Source: Cryptomeria japonica | Lineage: Eukaryota > Streptophyta > Pinopsida > Cupressales > Cupressaceae | Direction of reading: 5' to 3' | Assembly: GCF_030272615.1 (NCBI RefSeq) | Contig: NC_081409.1 | Coordinates: 654,442,468-654,506,467 of the forward strand | DNA: 64,000 nucleotides | In this document: positions 1 through 13,400 of the stretch, in pieces | Numbering within the stretch: the stretch's first letter is position 1 | Layout: every line of letters starts with the position of its first letter | Notes under the pieces: model-generated | Told to the model about the DNA's origin: nothing | The model's database searches: none | Seen by the model: only the letters and a program-made list of their open reading frames with translations | Made by a program: the position numbers and the translations under genes

Positions 1-370
1 GAGGTTGTGAATGTAGCAATGCCAAGGTGCCAATGAGCCCAAACTACTTGAAGAATGGGGAACTAAACCACTATCTGTGTCTGGTCTAGTTCTACATTTT
101 TTTAATTACTGGTAGACTAGTACCCAGTTAGATTACTCCTATGTTATAGACTATAATTTAGACTCAAGGGTCTTTTTAGAATAGAGGTTCTGGAAATAGT
201 CTTTTGTATATTGTTACTGCTTGGAAAGAATGATATATTAATATAAAATAATATTTTTTATGTATTGTCATGTTTTGTTATAAGGGTATTCTTATAATTT
301 TAGTTATGTATTTGTTGGTTATGTATTTCAATTATGAATATTTAAATCTCCTCAGTGCGACAAAACATTT

Positions 371-725
371 AAGCGTTCTATATTTCTATAAAAAGTTCAT
401 TGTTATTCAAGAGCACTGTAGTAAAGTAGGCATTGGGCCTTGGCCCATCATGATTAGAATCTAGCATTCATGGAAAGTGATTATTATTAGAATGTTATCA
501 TCAACGCTATCTAATGACGTGTAAGCGTTCTATGTCTCTATAAAGAGTTCATCGTTATTCATTAACACTATAGTAAAGTAGGCATTGGGCCTTGGACCAT
601 CATGATTAGAATCTAGTATTCATGGCAAGTGGCTATTAATAGAATGTTATCATCACCGTTATCTAATGACATATAAGCATTCTATATTTCTATAAAGAGT
701 TCATCGTTATTCATCAGCAGTAAAG
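371..725. repeat. Tandem repeat, about 151-bp unit, 2.3 copies
   Basis: Units begin at about 371, 523 and 674, each with an AAGCGTTCTAT-like start followed by CTATAAARAGTTCATYGTTA. The first two units also share a GTAGGCATTGGGCCTTGG block and a CATCATGATTAGAATCTAG block. The third is truncated. Differences between copies are scattered substitutions. Nothing coding is visible. Confidence 0.85.
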
Positions 726-1495
726 AGTTGTTTTTTTGTGCACATTTTTTAATTTTCATTTAATAAATACATGTAAACAAGAGACAAACAAAATATGTAC
801 TCAAACATAAATCAAGTATTTTCATCAAATTTGCAACAAGGACAGGCGAAATCAGATATAAAAATTAACTGCAACACTTTAAATTTATCTAATATTAGTG
901 TGTTACTGCATTGGGATTTCAATTCATGAAATACATAATGTACTATGATTGAATTTGATAAATAGCTTGTAGATCTAAGAAAATGTTGCCTTAGAACATA
1001 TCGCAAATATTTAAGCAATTTTATTGAATCCTTTAGTCATAGCATAAACATAAACTACATACAACACAACAATTCAAAGAATGAAACAAATCCTTGATTA
1101 AATTCCATTCAAAAGATAATAGAATCACATAATGGAGAGAAAAAAAATTGAGTTATATTTCATTGATTAAAAATTTATTTGCCATAATACAAAATATATG
1201 TCAATTCTTCAAATTCTACAAGAAATTTGATACAAGACTCATTATAATTTCTCTGCAAATTGACATTATAGATTTCTCATTCACCTGGACATGTTATTGG
1301 ATCCTAGACTCAGATTTCTAAACATATGACTCAGACTAGAGAATTCAAAATCGAGACTATGGAACCTTGTCTCATGGCCTTGAATTACCTTGCGACTACT
1401 CCTATTGGTCCTTGTGTATTGTATCCTGTCAAGTCCAAAAAGTGGGTTGAAGGTGCCAGCTACTGCTACCTTGGAAACTGGGATGATAGCGGGTG
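726..1495. other. Intergenic, AT-rich, no feature recognised
   Basis: Only short chance reading frames occur and no repeat structure or protein motif stands out. The stretch from about 1290 to 1495 may be the far 3' end of the minus-strand element that follows, but this is not certain. Confidence 0.5.
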
Positions 1496-1502
1496 AAATT
1501 TT

Positions 1503-4500
1503 TTAGCAACCTTCCAAAAATGACATTGTCACTCCAAAATTGCAGGGGGACAAAAAGGTGAAAAACAAAGAGTAGTCTTCCTCCTCATCTAAGCTTTGTT
1601 GGAGGACAACACAAAACTTGTTGTACCATTTATCCATTTTGTTTTCTAGGAAATCAAAAGTCTTTATACCTTGCAACCTATTCATTTCAGTCTTACTTGT
1701 TTGAGGTGGGACCCCCACCACATCCACAAAAATCTTATGATACAACCCATCCACATCCATGATCCTATCCAAAATTGTACTATAGGAAGTCTCTTCATCT
1801 AGATCAGATTCTAATGCTTCACAGTTCTATAGCCTTTTCAAAATCTACACACTAGAAGTTCAACTCCTTAATGTGTTGCATTGGTGTCAAAATTGATGGA
1901 ATGTCCCACTTTTGTAACCCTTTGAGTGATTCAAACCTATCACTCATTTCTTTCTTTTCCTTCTCAATTATTGGGAGTTCCTTGATTAATTGATTATTGT
2001 TTTTCAATGTCACTTCAATTTCCTTTGCTTCACTCTCTTTATTTTGAGATGATGCCAAAAGAATCTCCTTCAAATGCTACCCCTTTGGAAACCAAGTAGT
2101 CCTAATAGGCTGAAAGAATAACAGAATGGAATCCAAATCACTTTCAATCTTGGTTAGAGAAGAATAATTAGCATGGAATTCCTCTAATTTGTCCATGACT
2201 CTACTGACTACCTTCAAAATTGAAGCCTTTCTAATCTCATAATAATTATTTGAAGCTTCCTCTTTGGTTTCTTGTAGCTCCTTTATGGCTTTCTCTAACT
2301 ATTCAGGTCCTTTTCCTCCCGAGGTCCTTGTCTCAGCTTTAATCAAATTTTCTTTCAATTTGAAATTTTCAATGAATAATAAATTATAACTATGATTAAG
2401 CCAGTCCAAACTATCCCTGAGAACAATGTGCTTTGCCTCTAAATATTTTATCACTATCTGAGCGAATTGGGCTACATGGGAAGTTAGGGAAACAACCTCT
2501 CCTATAGTGGTGTCACTGGCTATCATCAAAATTGCTTCCCCCCATGTTGTTCTAATCCAAAAGGAATGATTGGCTAATTGGAATTTGATCCTCTAGCCCA
2601 AACTCCAAAGGCTCTGATATCTACATTTATCCCATGCCCATAGTTCTCATATTATTTAACATACCTTGGGTCATTTTGCCTTATTACTTGGTCTAACAAA
2701 AATATTTTTGTATGGTCTCATCCTAGGAATAGGAGCATACCACTTTTGGCAACCATTTCCCTTGCTTCCTCAGGGATACATTGAATGTTGTCAGGGTCCA
2801 TATTTATTTCTTCCCCCTCAACTACATTTTTGAAGTTTTCCTTTAGCCAAAAAAGATTTGAACTCACAAGAATTCACAAAATTGTCATCTGACATGAACT
2901 CACTTGAGGCAGCCACTTTCTCATCATCCACCTCATGTATATGGATGACACTAGGAACCAAATCTCTGTTCATGTCATCTAGTTGCTCTGCTACTTCATC
3001 CTCATTGAAAAAAACTCTAGGAGAGGAAGCACATTGGGATCATCAATCTCACAAATATCTACAAAATCTAAGATCTTTGTGTTTCCTTTATCTACTCTTC
3101 TTATCTCTCCCATCAATAGCCTCCTATATTTTTCTACTGATTTGTCAGAGCCATGCTGCCCCTCTTTTGTGATAACCACCCCTTTTTTGGAAAATGTGGG
3201 GATATCAACAACAGACTACTCTTGAAAATTTTCTCCCTTATTCTTGGCTTCCTTCCTTTGGATGTCCTTTTGAATTATTTCATCACCATGCTAGAGGACA
3301 ATGATCATTATGGTAATGTCAGATTTGAACTCCTCTCAGAAAAGCCCATTGTAGTTTTCATCCTCTTCCATTCTCTACTTCTCTATCCTTTTTAGCAGCT
3401 CCCATTTCTTCTTCCTTTGGATGGTCTCGCCTCGTAGAGAATTCCTTAATAGGTCTTCTATTTCAAAAAATTAGTCATGGTAGCTTCTTTCTTTGAGGTT
3501 ATTTAGCCTTAAATCACCTATGTATCCATCAGGATCATAATTTCTATCTATAGCTACCTTAAGCCTGTAATTCTTGATCAAAAAACCTAGATCTTCTCCA
3601 TATCATATCTTATACTGAATTAGTTGAAGCTACTTGCTTTGGGGAGATGCTTCCCTTTTATTTCTAGAATTAGATCTTTATCCACCCACATCATTTGCCA
3701 CATGAATTCCAAAAATACAAGCCTGGGAGATAAAAACTTGGTAACCTGTGAGGAGCCTTTTAAAAAACATAGCACCTTATAATTGCATTGTCATCATAGA
3801 AGAATAAGTATCCAAAATTATGGCTAAAATCCCAGTCTACATATTATACATTTTGATCCCTATAGGTTTTTATTCTTAATACCTTAATTATGTGTGCAGG
3901 CAACCTTGTTATTACAATATTCAACATATCCAAAACCCATTTGACAAAATAATAAAAGAATAAAAAATAATCCTCGAAGCGAGAGCCCTTGTCCCACACT
4001 TGTGTCCATCTTTGTATAAGCCATGGTAATTATGTTTGTGGATCAAGCATTCTGATGTTTAGTTTTGGTGACCATGTTGACTTGTTGTCATACAAAATGA
4101 GATGACACACTAAATAATAGTGCTTGAAGTTTAATGCAGGTGTTTCATCCTTTCCCGTCATTACGCTCTGATATAACTTTATTTGGAGAATTTTAGAAAA
4201 TTAAAAAATTTCATTGTTGGACGAGTGTTGGATGGATAGTGCCAACATCATGTAATCAACTGGAAACAATGTGAACCCATAATATTTTCCTAGGACTTGG
4301 CATAAGGAAAAATATGTCCTTACAAAATAAGTTTCAAACTTATCTAGTATGAAAGGATCGGTCTCGATGGGCAAGATGTAGCTTGGGGAAAATTTGGCGA
4401 GCCTTCTCAAAAACATAGGTAGGTACTCCCTCCTAATTATCCCCTTGTTCTTCTCATACATTCTCACCAAAGCCTGCTTGTTGATCCCCTTAATGGTTGA

Positions 4501-5457
4501 CCTATCTAGCCCAAAACATTCAGTGATAGCCTTCTGAGAGATATCCATAATAACCTATCTTTGAAGGTTTTTCACAGCAAGGATTGGGGGGTCAAATTTC
4601 TTAGCCAGTTCTTTGATTAAGATTGGCTTAATATATATATTTGGCAATACTAGCCTTCCTAGGTTCAACTTCCAAGGGTTGGAGATTGGGATAGGTTGTT
4701 CCTTATTTCCATAGAAGGCATGGAAGACATGCCACCCCCTAAATCCCATTATGGAATCCTTGCATCCACCCTCCGTGTCTCCCCACTAGACCTTGAATGA
4801 CTCCAATGAGCTAGAGCAGAGAAACATGTCTAGCAAATCCTGGCTTAGTACTCGGATTGTTCTGGTCTGCCTCCTTGCCAATTCTTCTAATTTGATCATT
4901 GTTTCTCTTTCTACTTTAGTAGCTATTCTGGAAGGCTCAACTAGTGCTATTGGTTTCTCTTGGGGTTGAGGGGTTTCTTCTGCAGGGGTAGATTCAACCT
5001 TCTCTTTAAGAGGGGCTCTCTTCTTTGTTTTCTTTTTCATTTATGGCTCCTTTGTCATCTTCTTTGTAACTTCCTCCTTTTCAATCACTAGAGGGGTCAG
5101 TTGTGTAGGTATTTCTTCAGCGGAAGCCCCGACTTCTCCATCCATCTTTGATTTTCTTTTCTTAGGAGTAGGCTTGCTTTCCTTTGGGGTCGGGGCTTCT
5201 TCCTTTGTCTCTTCCTTTGAAACCATAATTATAGCCCTCTTTTCTTTCTTGGGGGAAGCACTGGCTTCAGCCTCCTTATCTTTTGTGGGAGATGGTTGAG
5301 GGTTTGGCCCAACAGCAGGGGCATCCTATAATTCTTGCAGTGGGGCGATTATCCTCAAAGGGATGGCATGGGTAACACCAGGGACACTTGAGCTAGCTCT
5401 AGCGACTTGGGCTTTCTCAGTATTAGGGCTTGTGGTTTCCTCAACAAGGGAGGTCAT
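1503..5457 (-). pseudogene. Decayed long ORF of an unclassified mobile element (copy 1 plus unique 3' tail)
   Basis: From 5457 down to 4201 one minus-strand frame stays open apart from a few stops. It starts MTSLVEE, passes a Pro/Lys/Glu-rich disordered segment (KPTPKKRKSK), then a helical globular part with GFRGWHVFHAFYGNKEQP, DISQKAITECFGLDRST and RYFVRTYFSLCQVLG-like stretches. The frame continues in translation past 4201 (HYYLVCHLILYDNKSTWSP, then WTQVWDKGSRFEDY) to about 3790, where it shifts frame. Beyond 3340 come coiled-coil-like pieces (2299-2529, 1852-2073) and a last segment at 1503-1772. Compared with copy 2, this copy has an extra TAG in place of the Gln codon just before the VIMDIS stretch and another in place of a Ser codon in the N-terminal part. 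I do not recognise the family. The arrangement (charged N-terminus, helical core, coiled-coil tail) suggests a transposon-borne protein, which is inference. Confidence 0.6.
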
Positions 5458-5944
5458 AGTTATTTTGTGGAGAATGGGAAATAAAATCCTAGGGCTCTAA
5501 AAGCACCTATAATTCTCATGAACAATTCAACCAAATTCACACAGAGGGCAATCAAATTTAACTTACTGGTTAGCTACTTGTGTTTGGACGCCTTGAGACT
5601 GATTGAATTCACATTCTGCCTCCTTTTCAATTGATCTGTGATCGCTTGAATACTTGGTGAAGATTAATGCAACAAAGTTTTCTCTTTTATTGCTCCACCA
5701 TTAATTCCCTCGTGCAAAGGAAAGTTGTCGTTTGCTTCAAAATTTGAATTTCCATTGTAGATGATCATTTGGAGGGCCATGATCAATCCTTGAATTCCTC
5801 TAAGCACTGAGTCGGTGCCCTTTTATTCCCTTTGGGCCACCTTTGCCTTCTATGTTGTGTCAATCACCACGTGGGCCAATAAATGCAATGAGTTCACCAC
5901 ATCCTCTTTCCCTAAACATCCATTTGCAACTTCATTTACCACTT

Positions 5945-6860
5945 TGGGATAAAATATTTATTATCTCCAACTTTTTTTAAATATCCCAAGGCACATTTCT
6001 ATAATTCTTTCATCTTTTCGGGATAAGAATTATTTCGAATTCAATCCCCTTCTTATCCTAGATTAGAGCTTTATCGCTGGTTATTTATTCTCACTGTAAA
6101 CCAAAAATCAAGTCACCACCACACCTTGTGCTTGTCCTTGATAAGCTTTTCACTACATCTTCCTTTGCCATTTCTATCCCGGAGCATTGAAGGATGCACA
6201 TCCCAGTCCCCCGAGAGAAGACTTATATTTTATTTCCATCTAATTTTTATCCCAAGCCTCTTTTCTTTGATCTTCATGACCCTCGAGGATAAAGATTTAA
6301 TTTCTTATTTACTAATCCTCTTAGCCGCGAGCCCAAGTATCTATGTGCATACTCCTACTAAAACCCAAAGTATCACTCTACATATGTTGTCTATTCCTTT
6401 GGGATAACTTTTTCTTTTTTTCATCCTGCTCCTTATCCCTGGACCATAACAAGTGCCTTGTAAACAACAGTGGGATAATACTTTCCCTCTCCACAGCCTT
6501 ATATTCTTATCCAGGGACATAACCTTTATTCTTGATCAATCGCTTGCGGCAAAGAAAACCTTCTCTATTTCTTCGTAAAATTATCTTGCCCTCTCAATGC
6601 TAACTAAAAATCTCCATGGGGCAACCTTTCTATAGTAACTTTACTCTTTGGAAACTACCCTAGGATAAAAATCTATCCGTTTGCAAATCTTTCCTAAGAG
6701 TTATCCCAGGCACTCTTTGGATGCTTCAATCTACTCCCTGGGATAACTTTTCTCCTTTGTTTCCACTACCTTTGTTATCTCAGGAAATTTTTTAATGACC
6801 CCATGATGTTGTGGGGCAATTTTCTGTGTCTAGCCTCTTTGAATTTTTATCTTGGAGAGT
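5945..6860. repeat. Cluster of GGATAA/TTATCC motifs in both orientations (copy 1)
   Basis: At least fifteen occurrences of GGATAA or TTATCC, usually extended to GGGATAA or TTATCCC(A/G)G, fall in about 900 bp (for example 5946, 5988, 6019, 6051, 6174, 6247, 6284, 6401, 6431, 6471, 6505, 6661, 6703, 6741). More lie at about 7566, 7640, 9275, 9392 and 9430. Known class II elements (En/Spm, Ac) carry short transposase-binding motifs repeated in both orientations near their ends. Whether that is the role here is inference. Confidence 0.6.
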
Positions 6861-7175
6861 AGACTACCAAAGCTACTTCACTTAAGATCTGAAACAAGCA
6901 CGTGGGGAAACCTTAAGGGCTTAAGATCATGGCATGGGGCCAATCCTTAGTACCCAATGAATACTTAGACATTAATAGAAGGCCATAACGGAGACACAGG
7001 GTTTTCTAGGGAAACCAGCCCGACAAAAGGGTCTACCACTCGGGGCGAGTAAAAGACTGACCCAAACCCAAAACATAGCAACTTTAAAAGCTAGGAACTG
7101 CCAGTAGCTGGTCAACTTGAAATTATAATAGCGCCCAAGTAAAAAATAAAAACTTTGAGACAAGAAGAAACTGAT

Positions 7176-7198
7176 CCCCTTAAACCCTAAACCCTAAG
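7176..7198 (-). promoter_or_regulatory. Telo-box-like motif
   Basis: TTAAACCCTAAACCCTAAG contains two overlapping plant telo-boxes (AAACCCTAA). The equivalent in copy 2 (about 13730-13752) has one of the two changed to CCCTAATCCC. In plants such motifs occur in promoters and are bound by telobox-binding factors. No gene start is evident here. Confidence 0.35.
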
Positions 7199-7429
7199 AT
7201 TTTTAAAGGTTTTACATGCTACCAAAGGAAGGAGAAAACCATTCCAACAAAATACATGTACATTGTAGCTACAAACAAAAAATAACAAATAAATAACATA
7301 TAAATAAGGTTATAATTAGATAAAAGATAAAATAAAAACAAAAGAATATTATACAAAAGAATGCTTACATTTATATAATCATATATATTCACGAATGTAT
7401 AAGATTATGTAAATCTATATAACAATGGA

Positions 7430-9450
7430 AAAAGGAAAAAAGGAATAACAAGAAACACAAACAAACATTTATAATCATATTAATATACCAGAGAAACCTC
7501 CAAAGAATCAAGTTAGTGAATCAAAATTTCCTCGTGGAAGTTTCCAGCCAGTTCCAAAAGGTCCCGGGATAATTTTACAAAGAGATGGAGAGCGCTTTCC
7601 TTTCCCCGGGTGGTTTTTTAACATCACATCACAGAATGTGCTCCGGGATAAGAAAATGCATAGGGAAATGTTTTTGATTAAGGGAAAAATAAGTTTTGAG
7701 GGGGCCTTGAAACCCCATACAAAAGGTTTTGAAGGGACCCGAAGCCCTCATATTTTACCAGGATCTGGAACCTACAATGAACCTTCTCCCAAAAAAGATA
7801 GACAACTAAAATCACTAGACCACTTGAGCAGATCTAGCTGGTTGTAGCCAAAATATAACACAACCACAAGCATAAATAAGCTAGCCAAACTAAGAGAAAA
7901 TCATAACAGAACCTGTTGGCATCATAAACTAAGCCAATAGATGAGGTTGATAGATTTACTCATCTAGACATTAGGGATTTTCCGGGTTTCCCTACCCATA
8001 TACAAAAAATTCAAGCAAAAAAAGGATAGCCTGACCCTTAACCATAAACAATAACGCTCTAGGTTGGGCCCTTAAAATTTGTCAACATCTAGCTAGATAT
8101 AAAAAAGGGGGTTTTTTAAGGCTCCCCTAAACTTCGATTTGGGTTTTAAAGTGGCTCCCAAAACCACCAAGAAACAATCAACAATCCCATAGTATCTGAT
8201 TGCACCTTTAACAATCAAACACCCATCCACCTCTATAGGATAGTGCCCCACCTCTATAGGGGTTGAAAACAGAGAGATCATCCAAAGACAGACCCAATCA
8301 GCTAGCCACAAGTGAAAATCCAGCAACCTAGACAAGGCACGGTGAAGCTTTGCTGGACAACTGGGTTTTGGAAAGGCACCCACAACCTTTAAAAAAAAGA
8401 AGAGGCCTGACAAACACACTTCACCAAACTCTCCACATCTATAGGAGAAATAGGAGAAAGTCCCAGCAATAAGGAAAGATAAAAATGCACACTAGCCTCA
8501 AGATAAGGGTCATCAAAACCCCCAACAGGAGTCATCCCTTCAAGCTCAACCAACACTTGCCCACAACAGAGGAATGGTCCCCCTCAATAGGACTTCCTGA
8601 AGACAAAAGAACAAGGGAATCCTTCAAAACACCAAGGAACCTCTTGCAAAGGATAGAAAGAGAGGTGTGTTGAAGAAGAACAAGAAGGAACCCATAGAGT
8701 AAACAAAACAAAGATAGACGAACCTCCAAAATAAAGGTCCCCTACAGCTTCAGAATTTAGCCAAAGACTTTATTATTAATAAATATGCAGCCACCTAGGT
8801 CCAAAACAACCCATCCAAGCTAACATGGGCGCAAGGCCACATATCCAGGACCACATTAGGGAATAAAAATCCCAATAGAACCTTTGACTGAAGTTGCACT
8901 TGAAATCATATCTTCCACAACTCTCCCGCTCCCTATCTCCAACATGATCAAAAAGAGGGAAAAAGAAAGGCATCAACCATAAATACCATGCTTGACACCA
9001 TAAAAATCAATCACAATAGGCAGAAAAATAATCTCTCCCCTCCACACCAAACCCTGGTGCACCCACACCAACAGCGTTGCAGAACAAAGAAACAAGCATA
9101 GGTGTAGGGACTCTGAGCAGAGGAAAACACCGAGAATGATCATCCACACCATCTACATCACCATCAACCTCCCATAGTCTGCATCAACACAAGATGAAAC
9201 CCTGGTTTGCTTGTTCTCACCTACACATACATTCCTTCTCCACTTCCCCTCCATCATTGTTTTCAATACATAGGGAAATGTTATCCTAGAGGGTCCAAGA
9301 GGAAAGGGAAGTGGGGCTCGGGGTAAAAATATGAAGAAAAAGACAAGGGGAATTTTCCTCAGAGTTGTTAGCAAAGTATTCCAAGTGGTCCTAGGATAAC
9401 AGTATAAAGGAAATCTAAGAAAATATTATCCCAGAGGGAAAAGGCATACA
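7430..9450 (-). other. Unclassified right part of the 6.5-kb unit (copy 1; partner about 13960-15985)
   Basis: This block is conserved between the two units but has no recognisable protein. Short frames such as those at 8093-8419 and 14594-14917 exist in both copies only because the DNA was duplicated. Their translations are hydrophobic and show no domain. It lies upstream of the minus-strand element ORF, so it could be leader, LTR or subterminal sequence of the same element. Confidence 0.4.
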
Positions 9451-9885
9451 TAGAGTTAGTCTTTGGGTTTCACTTTTCATTGAGAATATAAAGTTATAGA
9501 AAGTTGATTTGAGTATATTTGTAGTTAGGGTGCTACATTTAGTTCATTGGCCAAATCCAGTCCTATTGCTTAACCATGAGTTAGTGGCTATTTCTCTAGA
9601 GTATAGGAACATGTTGATTTGTGTACCAACATAATCTTAATATTAACAATTTTAATGCATTAGCTTATGTTGCGAATCCACAAACTACTTGGTATAAAAG
9701 GTAAGTATGATAATATTCATGGAAATTAGGCAATAAAACAATAACACTAACACGTGTATTGACTTTGGTGATTTTGAGAATGAATATGGTTTCTTTGGAC
9801 ATTCAAACCGAAAAATTAAAAGCGACTTCATGCACATGAAAAATCCAAGGGTTAAGTGACATGCATAGGGTAAGTTAAGTTACAT

Positions 9886-12033
9886 GCCCATTGTAGTTTT
9901 CATCCTCTTCCATTCTCTACTTCTCTATCCTTTTTAGCAGCTCCCATTTCTTCTTCCTTTGGATGGCCTCACCTCATAGAGAATTCCTTAATAGGTCTTC
10001 TATCTCATAAAATTAGTCATGGTAGCTTCTTTCTTTTAGGTTGTTCAGCCTTAAATCTCCTATGTATCCATTGGGATCATAATTTCTATCTATAGCTACC
10101 TTAAGCCTATAACTCTTGATCAAAAAACCTGGATCTTCTCCATATTATCATATCTAATATTGAATTAGTTGAAGCTAGTGGCTTTGGGGAGATGCTTCCC
10201 TTTTATTTCTAGAATTTGATCTTTATCCAACCATATCATTTGCCACATGAATTCCAAAAATACAAGCCTAGGAGATACAAAACTTGGTAACCTATGAGAA
10301 GCCTTTTCAAAAACATAGCACCTTATAATTGCATTGTCATCATAGAAGAATAAGTATCCAAAATTATGGCTAAAATCCCCTTCTGCATATTATACATTTT
10401 GACCCCTACAGGCTTTTATTCTTAATACCTTAATTATGTGTGCAGGCAACCTTGTTCTTACAACATTCAACATATCCAAAACCCATTTGAAAAAATAATA
10501 AAAGAATAAAAAATAATCCTCAAAGCAAGAGCCCTTGTCCCACACTGGTGTCCATCTTTGTATAAGCCATGGTAATTATGTTTGTGGATCTAGCATTCTG
10601 ATGTTTAGTTTTGGTGACCATGTTGACTTGTTCTGATAAAAAATGAGATGACACACCAAATAATAGTGCTTGACGTTTAGTGCAAGTGTTTCATCCTTTT
10701 CCGTCATTAGGCTCTGATATAACTTTATTTGGAGAATTTTAGAAAATTAAAAAATTTCATTGTTGGACGGGTGTTGGATGGATAGTGCCAACATCATGTA
10801 ATCAACTGGAAACATCATGTAATCAACTGGAAACAACGTGACCCCATAATATTCTCCTAAGACTTGGCATAAGGAAAAATATGTCCTTACAAAATAAGTT
10901 TCAAACATATCCAGTGCGAAAGGATCGGTCTCGATGGGCAAGATGTAGCTTGGGGAAAAATTGGTGAGCCTTCTCAAAAACATAATCAGATACTCCCTCC
11001 TAATTATCCCCTTGTTCTTCTCATACATTCTCACCAAAGCCTGCTTGTTGATCCCCTTAATGGTTGACCTATCCAGCCCAAAACATTCAGTGATAGCCTT
11101 CTGAGAGATATCCATAATAACCTGTCTTTGAAGGTTTTTGACAGCAAGGATTCTAGGGCCAAATTTCTTATCCAATTCTTTGATTAAGATTGACTCAATA
11201 TATATATTGGGCACTACTAGCCTTCCTAGGTTCAACTTCCAAGGGTTGGTGATTGGGATAGGTTGTTCCTTATTTCCATAGAAGGCATGGAAGACATCCC
11301 ACCCCCTAAATCCCATTATGGCATCCTTGCATCCACCCTCCATGTCTCCCCACTAGGCCTTGAATGATTCTAATGAGCTAGAGCTGAGGAATAGGTCTGG
11401 CAAATCCCAGCTCAGTACTCGGATTGTTCTAGTCTGGCTCCTTGCCAATTCTTCTAATTTGATCATTGTTTCTCTTTCTACTTCAGTAGCTATTTTGGAA
11501 GGCTTAGCTAGTTCTATTGGTTTCTCTTGGGGTTGAGGGGTTTCTTCTACAATAGGGGTAGATTCAACATTCTCTTTAAGAGGGGCTCTCTTCTTTGTTT
11601 CCTTCTTCTTTTATGGCTCCTTTGTCATCTTCTTTGTAACTTCCTCCTTTTCAATCACTGGAGGGGTCAGTTGTGTAGGTATTTCTTTAGCGGAAGCCCC
11701 AGCTTCTCCATCCTTCTTTGATTTTCTTTTCTTAGGAGTAGGTTTCCTTGCCTTTGGGGCCGGGGCTTCTTCCTTTGTCTCTTCCTTTGAAACCATAATT
11801 ATTGCCCTCTTTTCTTTCTTAGGGGAAGCACTAGCTTCAACCTCCTCATCTTTTGTGGGAGATGGTTGAGGGTTTGGCCCAACAGCGGGGGCATCTGATA
11901 ATTCTTGTAGGGGGGCAATTATGCTCAAAGGGATGGCATGGGTAACACTAGGGACCGTTGAGCTAGCTCTAGCCACTTGGGATTTCTCAGTATTAGGGCT
12001 TGCGGTTTCCTCGACAAGGGAGGTCATAGCCAT
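9886..12033 (-). pseudogene. Better-preserved copy of the unclassified element ORF, cut at the tandem junction
   Basis: From 12033 down to 10747 a single frame of 428 codons has two internal stops (TAA after MTKEP at about 11608, TAG shortly before 11343). It begins MAMTSLVEETASPNTEKS. Residues 1-230 are low complexity and rich in Pro, Ser, Lys and Glu. From about residue 231 comes the helical core (GFRGWDVFHAFYGNKEQP, then ISQKAITECFGLDRST). A 21-bp in-frame tandem duplication repeats FPVDYMM near 10790-10830. After a stop at 10747 the same frame still reads plausible protein (HYYLVCHLIFYQNKSTWSP; FEKASHRLPSFVSPRLVFLE) down to about 9900, where the tandem junction removes the rest. The product is unknown. 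Keeping its hydrophobic pattern across stops indicates a formerly translated protein. Confidence 0.6.
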
Positions 12034-12514
12034 TTAGTGGAGAGCAGGAAATAAAATCCTAGGGCTCTAAAAACACCTATAATTCTCATGAACAATTCAA
12101 ACAAATTCACACAGAGGGCACTCAAATTTTACTTACTCATTAGCCACTTGTGTTTGGATGCCTTGAGACTGATTGAATTCACATTCTTCTTGCTTTGTAA
12201 TTGATCTGCAATCGCTTGAATACTTGGTGAAGATGAATGCAACAAAGTTTTCTCTTTTATTCCTCCACGATTAATTTCTTCGTGCAAAGAAAAGTTGTTG
12301 TTTGATTGAAAATTTGAATTTATGTTGTAGATGACCATTTCGATGGCCATGATCAATCCTTGACTTCCTCTAAGTGCTGAGTTGGCACCCTTTTTTTCAT
12401 GTTGGGCCATGTTTACCTTTTATGTTGCATCAATCACCATGCAGGGCAATAAATGCAATCAGTTCACCGCATTCTCTTTCCCCGAACATCCATTTGCAAC
12501 TTCATATACCACTT

Positions 12515-13400
12515 TGGGATAAAATATTTATTATCTCCAACTTTGATTTTTATCCCAAGGCGCATTTCTCTAATTCTTTCATCTTTTCAGGATAAGAATT
12601 ATTTTGAATTTAATCCCCTTCTTATCCTGGATCAGAGCTTTATCCCTATTTATTTATTCTCACCAAAACCAAAAATCAAGTCACCACCACACCTTGTGCT
12701 TCCCCTCGATAAGCTTTTCACTTCATCTTCCTGTACCATTTTTATCCCGAAGCATCCGAGGATGCACTTCCCAGTCCCATGAGAGAAGACTTCGATTGTA
12801 TTTCTGTCTACTTTTTATCCCAAGCCTCTTTTCTTTGACTTTCATGACCCTCCAGGATAAAGATTTTATTTCTTATTTACTAATCCTCTTATCCGGGAGC
12901 CCAAGTATCTATGTGCATACTCCTACTGAAACCCAAAGTATCACTCCGCATATGTTGTCTATTCCTTTTTTCTTCCTGCTCCTTATCCCAGGACCATAAC
13001 AAATTTCTTGTAAACCATAGTGGGATAATACTTTCCCTCTCCACAACCTTATATTCTTATCCCAGGACATAACCTTTATTCTTGATAAATTGTTTGGGGC
13101 AAAGAAAACCTTCTCTATTTCTTCATAAAATTATCCCGGCCTCTCAATGCTAACTGAAAATATTTGTGGGGCAACCTTTCTATAGTAACTTTACTCTTTG
13201 GAAGCTACCCCAGGATAAAAATCTATCCCTTTGCAAATTTTTGCTAAGAGTTATCCCAGGCAGTCTTTGGATGCTTCAGTATGCTCCCTGGGATAACTTT
13301 TCTCCTTTGTTTCCACTACTTTTGTTATCTCGGGAAATTTTTTGATGACCCCATGATGTTGTGGGGCAATTTTTTGTGTCTAGCCTCTTTGAATTTTTAT
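12515..13400. repeat. Cluster of GGATAA/TTATCC motifs (copy 2)
   Basis: Duplicate of the 5945-6860 cluster within the second 6.5-kb unit, with the same motif in both orientations and a few sites changed. Further sites follow at about 14105, 14182, 15818, 15930 and 15963. Confidence 0.6.

Larger units (their letters stand above)
3344..9885. repeat. Large tandem duplication, copy 1 (6,542 bp)
   Basis: The sequence from GCCCATTGTAGTTTTCATCC at 3344 recurs at 9886 and stays collinear with it for the whole unit. Every block checked (element ORF, GGATAA-rich stretch, telo-box, 8-9.4 kb block, 9.5-9.85 kb tail) has its partner about 6.53-6.54 kb downstream with scattered substitutions and small indels. 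The right edge of copy 1 falls inside the TTAAGTTACATG segment that, in copy 2, continues into GCATAGGGGACATCG. The junction is therefore consistent with unequal exchange or duplication inside a short repeat. Confidence 0.9.

Noticed and set aside
6126-6407. Plus-strand frames in the GGATAA-rich region (also 12374-12999)
   Set aside because: Present in both large units only because of the duplication. Frames are not preserved between copies and no motif is seen.
7176-7198. Interstitial telomere tract at the telo-box
   Set aside because: Only two CCCTAAA units. Better described as a telo-box-like motif.
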